NCBI GenBank assembly: GCA_030248195.1
Contig: JASAND010030931.1
Coordinates: 1 to 64,000, forward strand
Direction: 5' to 3'
Origin: Trissonchulus latispiculum
Taxonomy: Eukaryota > Nematoda > Enoplea > Enoplida > Ironidae
DNA: 64,000 bases
The notes below the pieces were generated by a model. The model worked only from the letters and a program-made list of their open reading frames with translations. It did no database searches and was not told where the DNA came from. The translations under genes were made by a program, and so were the position numbers. Shown here piece by piece: positions 54,464 to 64,000 of the stretch (its first letter is position 1; the number at the start of each line of letters is the position of its first letter).

Positions 54464-55268
54464 ACGGTATGTTAATTAATCTGTTAGCCTTATTTGCTGT
54501 TATCAAGAGTACATAATACATAAGAGTATGACATGCTCTATGTATTATCAGCTCGCTACATCCTCTGCACGCTATCGCTTACCCCCCCCCTACATCAGAC
54601 CCCCCTTATCAAAGCAAATTTGAACGCTATGTTTACACGCTACAGCTCGAAAACACAACTATTCAGTTGGTTCAATGTGCGTCTGTTGCGTGTAAACATA
54701 GCGGACGAATTTCTTTGACAATTTATGGGGGGGGGGTTAGCCGATAGCGCGCATCGGATGTAGCGAGCTGATAATACATTGAGTATGCCTGCTGTCATAC
54801 TCTTATGTGTTATGTACTCTTGACACTACGTAGTCACCTTTCCTAATCCGCGTGACGCACAGATGATTGGTCGACTTAGCGGACAAATATTTCCTGGAAA
54901 ACCGAAATTTTTACCTGCCGCCTTTGCGAAGGCAACGCAGAAGCCCTACGGATACCTGTTCCTTAACCTTAAACCAAATGCGGATCCTAAGTTTAGAGTA
55001 ATGGAGGGAATTCTTCCCGGTGAACAGCAATATGTCTGCCTGCTGTCATACTCTTATGTATTATGTACTCTTGCTGTTATTAATTCTTTTATGTTTGTTT
55101 TGTCTTTAACTGTTCCTTTTAAATGCCAATATGTTACCCTTGACATTCTTATGTTTTGACTTTGTTTTTATATTCCTGGGTTTTGAAGTTTTGTGTTGCT
55201 TATTCAAATGTTTCTTACTAAAAATTCTTATTCAAAATGTTGTTAATTCAGTTTAGCTGGTTCTTTTG
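54464..55268 (+). repeat. 5' LTR, right piece, with a 570-bp insertion
   Basis: GTTAATTAATCTGTTAGCC, then after the insert ATTAATTCTTTTATG through TTTTGAGCTGACA, parallel to 57920-58113. Confidence 0.7.
54504..55073. mobile_element. 570-bp element with 30-bp inverted ends and 7-bp duplication
   Basis: Ends CAAGAGTACATAATACATAA and its exact complement (30 bp identical). Flanked by CTGTTAT at 54497-54503 and 55074-55080; the 3' LTR has the empty site (GCTGTCATTAATTC). A third internal copy of the end lies at 54793-54822, and 54531-54788 is itself a foldback. A short open frame (KPYGYLFLNLKPNADPKF) at 54863-55045 is unrecognised. Confidence 0.82.
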
Positions 55269-55661
55269 AGCTGACAAGTGGCGCCCCCGTTTTCAGCTGC
55301 CTAAGCTTGCCTGTTGTTTGCCGTGCTCCAGTTAAGTTTAACTTAACTTTTGCCTTTACGCACAGTTTGCAAAGGAGACTTTGCAGTTTTGATTTCTCCA
55401 ACCTAGCTTGGATTGTTCGTCAGCCTACTGTTGTTAACTGGTTGCCTTTTGAAAACCTGCACGTTACTAGTGGCATTCAAACCATAACTGCCTTTTGGAT
55501 TGCTATTACCTTTCCACTGACTAAAGACTGGAAAGGCTTATTTTTGGACCAATGTGCGAAGAAATTTCTTGCACTTTTCTGAACTTTTGGATTTCTCCGT
55601 GGACAGCCTGAATTGAAGTGAGTTCTACTATTAATTTGTAATTTTGTTTTGGCATTTTAAA

Positions 55662-56269
55662 ATGCCCGATGACGGTAATTTGTCCGATCGTGACATTCGG
55701 CAATTGCACAGAGATTTGCAAAAGGCCAAGGCTGATATTCAACGTTTATCTCAGGTGCGTCATATGCGTGCACCTCATCCCATGCATCGGGACACCTCAT
55801 CCCAATGTCCATCTGGCTGCTTTGCACCATCTCTATCAAAATTCGCAGTCTATCCGTGAACTAGTTAGCAGCTACGGTCCAGACACTCAGTTCTTCGCCT
55901 GTGGTCCACACGAGTACTGGAACACCGGTGCAACCTGGAATCAGACGTGTTCCAGAGAACCTGCTGATTGGTATGGTGAGAATCACGATGGGGACTTAGA
56001 TGCCACCTCCGTGGGAAATCCGATGGACACGGACCCCATCAAATGGGGATCCCCACAGGTGTCGCCTGGCATCCGTCTGGTTAACGGAGCAAATGGGCTT
56101 TGTTCCCGGGGGCATGGCGTTCCCATGTCGAATTACACTGATGCCGTCCAGGTGCTTAAATTATGCTACCTTATGCTAGTAGTTGCTTGCCTCTCCTCAT
56201 TTTTGCCTATTCCAGCTTCTGAGAATGATGTGCTGACCCTAGCGAACTACGAAGACGAGTGCTGGACTT
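55662..56269 (+). CDS. Gag-position ORF fragments of the LTR element
   Basis: ATG at 55662 (MPDDGNLSDRDIRQLHRDLQ, then KAKADIQRLSQVRHM) gives a charged, helical N terminus. The frame shifts near 55760-55800 to the neighbouring frame, which continues LAALHHLYQNSQSIRELVSS and SREPADWYGENHDGD to TGA at 56269-56271. By position this is the gag-like product; I recognise no domain and it is frameshifted. Confidence 0.4.
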
Positions 56270-56297
56270 GAGATGGTTGATGTGCCTCATATAGCAT

Positions 56298-57131
56298 TTG
56301 AGGCTGACGGGCTCGGAAATCACAACACACAGAATCACTATGGTTCAACAGTTTCTTCAGCAGATTCATACTGACGACGAAGCCTACCATATTCCATCGT
56401 ACTCATTGGCCGACTTATGCCAGAAGATCGTGACACCTCATCCCAAACGAACTGGGTTGATTGTGTCTAATTCTCTGATGAAGCATTTGGCTCACCTCGA
56501 AGGCGGCGATGTCCTTACTCGTGGTGGAGCCTCTATGCACCGCATCCCTGCTATAACGAAGGGTGCCAAAGCCATTCCAACGGATTATGACTACATCATC
56601 ATCAATACGGCCAACATCGATATACTGGGATCGGAAGACGAATGAGAAACTGGTTTCACAGCACTTCACGACACGTTTGGAATCGTTGCCTCTAAAGGGT
56701 ACATGTCCTCATTGAGTCCGCAGAATAAGAATAGTCTCCATGCCTATACTTACGTGGACTTCGATGAATTCCTGCACCGAAGCTGCGAGGAAGCTGGTGT
56801 CCACTACATCACACTCGAGGACGAGTGTTTTCTTAATCAGTCGGCATATACGAACAGCCAAAATGTCCACCGTAACCGTGGAATGAATCTGAATCTATTC
56901 CTTTACGCTGACACGCTCCATCTATCTGTTAAAGGAACCCGAGTACTCTTCAGATAGTGGGCAGATCATGTGCCACAGCTGAAAATGTGTGAACGCAAGT
57001 TCACTAAAGCCGAATACCAAATGGACCGCATATCCCGCTTGTCGGAATGCTATTGCAGTTATCAGTTTGCGCGTCATGCAGAAGACGGCACCTCTTCAGA
57101 TAATTCACTAAATTTTGAATGTTCTGAATGA
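56298..57131 (+). pseudogene. SGNH/GDSL-hydrolase-like ORF inside the LTR element
   Basis: Open from 56298 to TGA at 56643, continuing in frame to TAG at 56955 and beyond to about 57131. Motifs in the order of SGNH esterases: block I-like GLIVSNSLMKHLA, block II-like GGDVLTRGGASMHRI, block III-like YIIINTANIDI (the Asn of GxND), and block V-like DTLHLSVKGTRVLF with the D-x-x-H pair. Between them is VDFDEFLHRSCEEAGVHYI. Esterase-like domains are known in ORF1 of some LINEs; here it lies between LTRs. Two nonsense codons argue this copy is dead. The assignment rests on motif order, not on a search. Confidence 0.5.
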
Positions 57132-57880
57132 TCCTGTATCAGAAATTGAAATTTCGCTAGAACGTATTCACGTTACTACTCAAAATTCACCAACAACCAC
57201 CAACGTTTCGACTAGTTCAACTCCTTCTAGTGATTTAAATTCTGCTAGCAACAACACCGCTATCAGTCAAACTCAAAGCGTGTAAGTGACAAACTTTCTA
57301 ACACTACAACATCTGCGGCACAAGTTATGTGCGCAGCATCCACTGACTTTGTCGATATCCGACACATTCGTGTGCAGTACCAACCGATTCTCCTACTTTA
57401 GCTAGTTCGCAAACTTCATGTAGTGGCATTGTGACACAGCGTACGAGTGCAGTTACGCCATGTTCAAACAGATACTTTGGTTATGGTTCGATTCCATGCC
57501 AACTTCAATTCCCAATTTGGTATCGACGGCCAGTCGCACGTTCGGCGCTACTACCAAATCCTGAACTACAGTATGGCATCAGAGGCATGGTTCAAAATTA
57601 GATCCAAACAAGTTTTGCTGGATCGTGGCAATTCAGATTTCCTTTTTCGTTACAGGCATCCAGTAAACTCGATTTGGCCAGCGGCGTTAATGGAATCAAT
57701 CCTACCAATGGACCAATCAACATGTACATGCCTGTCATCTTGGAACAAAATGGAAACTATTCCTCCTATTGGGCCCAAGCCTTTGGAGCAACCTAGTTTC
57801 GCCCTCCTGCTCCAGGTCCCATCCATGAGTGGCCTCCGTTTTGACTATACGGACGGGTCGTCCTTTTTCTACCCCTGGCG
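57132..57880 (+). other. LTR element 3' internal region, low-complexity coding relic
   Basis: Thr/Ser/Asn-rich text (TTTNVSTSSTPSSDLNSASN) at about 57197-57280, then Pro/Asn/Gly-rich fragments in shifting frames (PTNGPINMYMPVILEQNG at about 57690-57750). Reads like a decayed gag C terminus. Confidence 0.35.
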
Positions 57881-58113
57881 TGTCAATAAACTGTTGATTT
57901 ATAATTGTGTTAATTTATAATTTTGTTAATTAATCTGTTAGCCTTATTTGCTGTCATTAATTCTCTTATGTTTGTTTTGACTTTAATTGTTTTTTAAATG
58001 TCAATATGTTACCCTTGACATTCCTATGTTTTGACTTTGCTTTTATGTTGCTGGGTTTTGAAGTTTTGTATTGCTTATTAAAATTCAGTTTAGCTGGTTC
58101 CTTTGAGCTGACA
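57881..58113 (+). repeat. 3' LTR (233 bp)
   Basis: Starts TGTCAATAAACTGTTGATTT, ends GAGCTGACA, followed by the duplicated CACG. Confidence 0.72.
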
Positions 58114-58117
58114 CACG

Positions 58118-60381
58118 TTTGAAGTTAGTCTTGATAAAGTATGAATTTTTAGAATTCTCAGGAGGAGGAGGAGGAAAGTCCACTAATACAATTATACACG
58201 GTTACGGGATACTGAATCAATAAAAACGTTCCAGAATTGGAAGGAAACAGCTAAATAACTTGTACTGAAGTGTTTTGGCTGGCCATGGCCAAAAACATTA
58301 CCGAAAATCGGGTGGCATCCGGTCAGTATCCGGTAAGCGGATGTCCAGGCTACGAAAACTGTACAACAAGTTTGGCTGGTCGCATAGAACTGTAGATTGG
58401 AATTTCAAGTTTGGACCTAAATTGCGCGAGCTATGGCCGTATCCGGCTCAAAAGAAACTGGAAAATTTCGATGGAATCGCGTGTTCGTTTTTGGCACAAA
58501 GAATGGCTGGGAGGCCACTTTCATTTTACCCGGTGTCAAAGGAATCAAAAATTCGGTCCATTTCCCGTTCTGATCCTTGACATCTAAGATTTCATGTCTC
58601 CCCAATTCTACATCATCTGATGACCTATTAGTACTTTTTTATTGTGGCTATTGCCAAATTTAGGATTAACAAATTTTACTGCAAAGTGGCTTACAGCATG
58701 TTAGGGATTTCGACAGTGATGCCGAAAGTGATCCCTAAAGGCTAGAGTTGGCAAATGCCGTAGCCAAAATTGACTTTCATTAATCATGCTTAATTACGGT
58801 TGAGTAGAGAAATACTGCCAAATATGATTTACAAGAAGCATTTACAAGTGTCTAGTATCGTATTCTTTCGCTATAGCGAAATAAACTGCGTCGACTAACA
58901 TCTTCACTTCCACTGCACTGCTCCATTCATTTAATGTTGCAAATTACTGACAAATAGTTGATCATTTGGCTCTATAACCTTGCTGATTTTCGGTTGGTTT
59001 CGTGAATAGGCAACAACTTTTTGCAATTTTCCATCCACCTGGAATGGTTGATGGTCGAAGCATACAGTTAATAATTTTGAGACTCGATATGTGAAGACAT
59101 CAGCAAACTTAATCAGATGCTACTGTGGCATTTCGCCTATACCACAGCTAAGTTTAGGTTTTAGCTTTCTCAAATGCTTTCTTACAATTTCTTCATCAGA
59201 ATTACAATTTACATGTGTAGCGCTTCTACCAGGGCTGGTGGACCAGGAACGGGAGGCGTCATGCACCCTTGTACCCACGAAACCAGGACCTAGAAGAGAG
59301 AAGGGAAGAGGGAAGCTTTTCACTCACCATTGAAAGTAAAGAATTAACCCTGCCGGGTTTCGAACCACGGCCCTTCTGACTCCTGAGCAGACATGCTATT
59401 CAACTACACCACATGGCCATCAGCTGAACTCCCGTTACAGGCTTATCAGTCTTTTCTATGCCTGCTTCCCTTACACATGGAATTCATTTGTCTTCTGTAA
59501 AAAAATAAATACACTATTATTGTCTGAAAACCGATGGAACATTTATTCTCAGATTTAAACTCAACTTGGCTTTGACAAAAGATCAAAACAATCGCTCTTT
59601 ATTTGAACAACCTTGATTCCATTCCCTCAACACATCACTTGTATTCAAGCTTTAGTTCCATTTAGCTCAAACGTTGCTCATCAGATGTGCGCTCAATGAC
59701 TCTGAAAACGCTGAATGCAAATTTTTAGCAAAATTAGAGAAAAACGTTGGTCCCCTTCCCCCATTACAAAGCTTAAAAATTAAAGATTTTAAAATGCAGG
59801 CAGGTTAGATTTGTGTTAAAACGCTCCCATGGCAAATTTTAACTAAACTGGATTCGCCTTGCGAAAGTCGCACTAAAGTGAGCATCTTCCTTAGTATTAC
59901 CGTTTAAAGTAATTCTGGCAAGGGCGAAGTGCATGCGATCCATGCAAACTTAATAGGGAAGTAGACACGCTACAAAAACACACATAAACACGGATATGTA
60001 AAAACACCCAGACACTACAATTCTGTTAAATATGCTTGATTTTACGACAAAAGATTTCTTGATTTCTCCTTCCCTTTTTTACGCTGAATTGTTGAAGAAG
60101 TTTGGTTGCATTTTTTCTGAATAATTTGGGCCTTCAGCGCTTTGTTACTGCAATGTTAATTACAGTTTTGCATTGTTTTTGTGCATTCAACTAATTTTGT
60201 GTTGGTTGCTTCAAAAACAGAGTGTTTTTAAGGATGAGGCATAAACTGGACTTAGTTTGAACAAAGTTGGAGTTAGGGGAAGGTTCAGCAAATAAATCCC
60301 TACTTATTCGTTCAGTCAATACAGCCGAAGTCTTGCAAGTGTCAGCAAAGTCTATGTGAATTTTTAAACTGAGTGATACTG
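58118..60381. other. Spacer with one SINE head
   Basis: A GGA microsatellite at 58140-58155. 59337-59425 on the minus strand has CATGTGGTGTAGTTGAATAGC (A box-like) and GTGGTTCGAAACCCGG (B box), a tRNA-derived SINE. The ORF at 58275-58580 has no recognisable domain. I see no gene. Confidence 0.45.
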
Positions 60382-60391
60382 AGTGTAAACT

Positions 60392-60908
60392 AGAGATGAG
60401 GATTTTGGCTCGCGGCTCGGCGCGGCACGCGAGCCGAGCCGAGCCGAGCCGAGCCGAGCCGAGCCGGCAACAATGTCTCCCGAGCCGAGCCGAGCCGAGC
60501 CGGCAACAATGTCTCCCGAGCCGAGCCGAGCCGAGCCGGAGAATTGAAACTCCGAGCCGAGCCGAGCCGAGCCGACCCCAACCAAAAATCGGAATTCGAC
60601 CAAATTTCCCTGTCATATTTCAGAACTTCTTCAAACAAAATGGCCATCAGTGAAGACTGTTTTTATTTTTCAATTTTGCATCCTAATTTTAAATTTCTTT
60701 AGCTTTCTTAATAGCTTCCAAGCGAATTTCAAGCTTGGCGAGCCGAGCCGAGCCGAGCCGACCCAGTTAGAAAATCTTCCCAGCCGAGCCGAGCCGAGCC
60801 AACCACATTTTCTCGCGAGCCGAGCCGAGCCGAGCCGAGCCAACCACATTTTCTCGCGAGCCGAGCCGAGCCGAGCCGGAAAAGTCCGGCTCGTCCTCAT
60901 CTCTTCTA
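60392..60908. mobile_element. MULE-type element made of GAGCC tandem repeats
   Basis: Ends AGAGATGAGGATTTTGGCTC and GCTCGTCCTCATCTCTTCT. Perfect 10-bp target duplication AGTGTAAACT at 60382-60391 and 60909-60918. Runs of (CCGAG)n fill both subterminal regions in the same strand sense as written, separated by a 170-bp non-repetitive core. SRAEP-repeat ORFs are translation of the pentamer. Confidence 0.85.
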
Positions 60909-60972
60909 GTGTAAACTGAGTGCAGTGACTTAAATAAATAAATTAATTGATTTCAACACGTGACCATTGAAT

Positions 60973-62821
60973 TAGTGCTCGGACCGGTTCCGATTTTTGA
61001 AACCGGTTCCGGTTCCGGTTCCAGAGCACCGGTTCCGGTTCCGGTTCCGGTTCCGGTTCCGGTTCCGGTTCTAGCTTCCGGTTCCGGTTCCAATTGAGAT
61101 TTTTGTAAAAAGGCTTATAATTCAATTTTTTTAGTTTTTTTATATAAATTGGACCAAAACCTTATGAGCCAACGTTGTTATATGCTCAACGTTATTAATT
61201 TACATGTAAAATAGTAATTAATTTTTATGCCAGTTTTATTAGTGTTAAAATGTGTTAAAAGTGTAATGAATATGTAAAAAATTTCAATCCTAAACTCGTT
61301 TCCTGTGTCCCATGGTAATAGTTTGTTCAACTGTCACTAAGTATAGGATTTACGCATTCACAGCATGTCACTGCCACTAATTAGCTGGTCCTCTCCTCTG
61401 ATTTATTTTGCTTGACAATTGACCAAGAATTTGTTAATTGTTCGCAATCCTCTATCTTGTTTGCTCAAAAACTAGTCATGTTTCTTTTTTGCATTGATAC
61501 AGCAAGACATATACACTGGAATCTTATTTCTTGACATTTGGCGGTACATTGTAGCTGTAAGAAGTGGAAAAATGTAAAAATTTGGAAACAGTAAAGAATT
61601 CATATGTTTGTTTGTCAACGACTGTCTACTAAGAGAAAATTGCGAAAATCTGTATGCACCCATTCTAATATTCAGTGAAAACTCTAGAAAACCAAAGTTA
61701 GGTTCCAGGTATATATCTATTAGAAAAAAGAAATCTTAGGCTATATTTTGATATAAAGATGGTTTCTTAACTCCAAGTTAGGGTTTGTTTTTGATAGATA
61801 TCGGATATTTGTGCATTTTTTGTGCATATTAAAAAATAGGGTGCGTTTTGGAAAATATGTTTTTATTGGAAAAAATTTTGGAAAAAATGTTGCATTTTAA
61901 AAAATTTTTCTGAACAATTTCTTGTCGTTTTAACAGATTAACAAACGGCAGTAAGAGAGCTAGCATTGTACGCGTCGAACCGTTGTAAAGGAAAAAATGT
62001 GAAGAAATACTTTAAGAGAAATTGGCTTAATCCAGTCGTTTATTTCTGACAATGAAGGGACATATATAAGTATATAAATACAACCCAAAGCCAAAATATT
62101 TCAATAATTAATTAGTGGCTTTTGTAAACAAGAAAGAATTGAACAGAAGTAAGGTCTTTGCGACGTTGCTCTGATCGAAAAATAGTAAGAAGATGCGGGG
62201 GTCTGGGGGCGGCAGCCCCCAGCTAAAAGCTAGAGCTTTTTTTAAAATTTGAAGCACTTTCGAAATTTTTTAGGACACTTTGTGGTTAGCGGAAGTATAA
62301 TTTGACTGTGCATTTAAGTGTGCATTAATAAATTTAAGTGTGCAGCTTGGAAAAAGTGTGCATGTGCACAATAAAATGCACAAGAGACAGACCTTGCTCC
62401 AAGTAACAATTATTATTAGTGCTTCAAAGTTGGTTACTCCAAAAAGGAATCATCAGCTCAAAAGTAATCGCATATCTTACCAACATGCAAGAAAAAGTTA
62501 TAACTCTTACATGTTAAAAAATAATGCCGCATAATAGGTTTCGGAAAACTTTCAAAAGACTACATTCAAAAGCTAGAAAAATTTTCAGAATTTCCCGACT
62601 GAAAGTGTTATTTAAAAGCTAGAGAAATTTTGAAAATTTGCAGGCGAAAACTTAATTTTTGGATACATTTTTCAAAACATCTGAAACAAATTACACTGGA
62701 ACCGGTCCGGTTCCAAATGCTACCGGTTCCGGTTCCGGTTCCGGTTCCGGTTCCGGTTCTAAAAATCCTTCCGGTTCCGGTTCCGGTTCTACCGGTTCCA
62801 GTGGAACCGTTCCGAGCACTA
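60973..62821. mobile_element. MULE-type element with CCGGTT tandem-repeat ends
   Basis: Ends TAGTGCTCGGACCGGTTCC and GGAACCGTTCCGAGCACTA. Perfect 8-bp target duplication CATTGAAT at 60965-60972 and 62822-62829. CCGGTT hexamer arrays occupy 61002-61090 and 62700-62800. The core contains a decayed family A TTAA element split by another insertion. Confidence 0.83.
61665..62455 (-). repeat. Decayed family A element split by a roughly 615-bp insertion
   Basis: 61665-61783 (AGGCTATATTTTGATATAAA to TTCTTAACTCCAAGTTA) and 62399-62455 (CTCCAAGTAACAATTATTAT to AAAAGGAATCATCAGC) are consecutive parts of family A. CTCCAAGT occurs on both sides of the insert and once in other copies, a probable target duplication of about 9 bp. 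The insert has TGTGCAT/ATGCACA-rich ends. Confidence 0.6.
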
Positions 62822-62933
62822 CATTGAATCCTTGCATCTCAAACAAAGTCTAATTTTAATGTGTTTAACAACGAAAAATTATTAATTGGCGCGTTTTAAC
62901 TAATGAGAGAACAAACAAAACAAAGATTGTCAC

Positions 62934-63773
62934 CAGAGATGAAACCGGGTCACTATTTACTGACCCGGTGACCCGGTGACCCGGTGACCCGGTATTTTTG
63001 AAAATTCAAGTTTAAGCTTGGAAAAATTAAAATATCCTCATAGTCGGGTGATGTGGCTGTTCTTCGATCTTTTTAAACATTTTTTGCGCCTAATTTGCTT
63101 TTTCCTGCTGCGTCACGACGCAGCAGGTCTACTATAATCGGTTTTAAAGGAAATCCATTCATACTGTCAATGTTATTCATACACTCTCCTATGAAACACA
63201 CATACTCCACGTTGAAAGTTCAAGGTAGGTGGATGTTTATGCAAACTAAGTTTTTGCAAAAGAGCAAGTTTTGCATATGCACATGGAAACATAGAATTCA
63301 AAGTATTACAATAAGTTATATGTAAGTTATAAGGTATAAGTTTTGATCAAAAGAATACTGATTCTAAAGAAATTAAAGGTGTTCTATGTGACAATCAGAG
63401 CTAACGAACGATACAAATCAGGCCTTCCAATTCAAAATTGATTTTCAATAGAAACCGCATCAAAGCCTATTCTACAGAAATAAGTTCCAATGTTATGAAA
63501 TGCAGGTTGAATTTAAGCTCAGCTCACCACTCGTCATTCAAGGTCATATAAAAGCAGAGAATCACTTTTGATTGACTTCCAGGTTGACTGCGGTGAAGTT
63601 TGAAGTTTTCAGGTGGTGAAAATTCTGAAAATATGCTTTAACAGCCAAAAATTTCCCCCAACCAAAAATACCGGGTCAAGACCGGGTCAGAGCTCCTGAC
63701 CCGGTGACCCGGTGACCCGGTCCATATAGTGACCCGAACTGACCCGGTGACCCGGTGACCCGGTTTCATCTCT
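62934..63773. mobile_element. MULE-type element with GACCCGGT tandem-repeat ends
   Basis: Ends CAGAGATGAAACCGGGTCAC and GACCCGGTTTCATCTCT. Perfect 9-bp target duplication GATTGTCAC at 62925-62933 and 63774-63782. Short GACCCGGT arrays lie at both ends; the 650-bp core is unrelated to the neighbouring elements. Inserted 104 bp after the previous element and 150 bp before the second SLC23 start. Confidence 0.87.
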
Positions 63774-63932
63774 GATTGTCACTACTCCATCTCCGACCTG
63801 AAAAATTCGGGCCTGAGGTGGTTCGTAAGTCTATATCTGAACGATTAGCTGTCAGCTTGAGATAACTTAGTGCAGGCTTAGTTATTTATTTTTGAATGCA
63901 TTCTTGTTATTATTTATGTGGATCTTGTTAAT

Positions 63933-64000
63933 ATGGAACTTGAAAAGAAATCTGCCGAACCCATGAAGAACGTTCTTTACTACGGTGTTGAAGAGAGACC
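63933..64000 (+). CDS. Second SLC23-like gene, exon 1, cut by window end
   Basis: ATG at 63933 opens MELEKKSAEPMKNVLYYGVE followed by ERP, 22.7 kb downstream of and in the same orientation as the complete SLC23-like gene, whose first exon reads MVLEKK...LYYGVEERP. This is the 5' end of a tandem paralogue. The different first 15 residues (roughly half changed) against an unchanged YYGVEERP indicate an old duplication rather than an assembly repeat. Only 68 bases are visible, so nothing can be said about integrity or substrate. Confidence 0.88.
   Translation, partial: MELEKKSAEPMKNVLYYGVEER

Larger units (their letters stand above)
41934..58113 (+). mobile_element. LTR retrotransposon with split 5' LTR (composite, 16.2 kb)
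   Basis: The 3' LTR is 57881-58113 (TGTCA...TGACA). Its first 38 bases recur at 41934-41971 and the rest at about 54464-55268, so the 5' LTR is interrupted by a nested insertion. Outer flanks match: CACG at 41930-41933 and CACG at 58114-58117, a 4-bp target duplication. A possible primer-binding region AGTGGCGCCCCC follows the 5' LTR. The internal region (55269-57880) encodes small ORFs, one SGNH-like, and no reverse transcriptase or integrase that I can see, so it was probably mobilised by another element. Confidence 0.65.

Noticed and set aside
60191..60919. ORFs rich in SRAEP or ARLGS repeats
   Set aside because: Direct translation of the GAGCC pentamer arrays, open on both strands in several frames.

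Overview
The window is animal-type nuclear DNA: a multi-exon gene with standard splice signals, long introns packed with transposable elements, tRNA-derived SINE pieces and A+T-rich spacers broken by G/C homopolymers. The only host gene I can support belongs to the SLC23 nucleobase/ascorbate transporter family. It reads like the animal branch of that family, but I cannot assign a phylum from the sequence alone.

Layout. 1-2.3 kb is G/C-homopolymer repeat. 2.9-16.8 kb is a transposon cluster: a decayed Mutator-like (MULE) transposase gene between terminal inverted repeats, shot through with elements bounded by TTAA. 16.8-19.9 kb holds SINE fragments and a TTA microsatellite. 19.9-41.2 kb is the complete SLC23-like gene. 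I could join 11 exons in frame to 557 residues, including a GC-AG intron. Its introns hold a 5.5-kb element with a perfect six-unit heat-shock element and arrays of small hairpins, a 1.2-kb palindrome, several TTAA elements, and a 5.2-kb foldback with divergently damaged ORFs. 41.9-58.1 kb is best read as one LTR retrotransposon (TGTCA...TGACA, CACG target duplication). Its 5' LTR is split by about 12.5 kb of nested insertions, and its body encodes an SGNH-hydrolase-like ORF but no visible reverse transcriptase. 60.4-63.8 kb holds three elements whose subterminal parts are short GC-rich tandem repeats, each with a perfect 8-10 bp target duplication. At 63,933 a second SLC23 gene begins and runs off the window, so the transporter is tandemly duplicated.

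How the parts relate. The transporter copies are the functional genes; everything else is mobile-element biology. The MULE-type ends (8-10 bp duplications) and TTAA-type ends (TTAA duplications) suggest two mobilising machineries at work here. Nesting gives relative ages: MULE gene, then TTAA elements inside it; TTAA element at 42.0 kb, then a MULE-type element inside it. The features most worth following up are the heat-shock element with covarying hairpins in intron 1, the departures from the usual SLC23 substrate motifs, the LTR element carrying an esterase-like ORF, and the family of elements ending in GC-rich tandem repeats.
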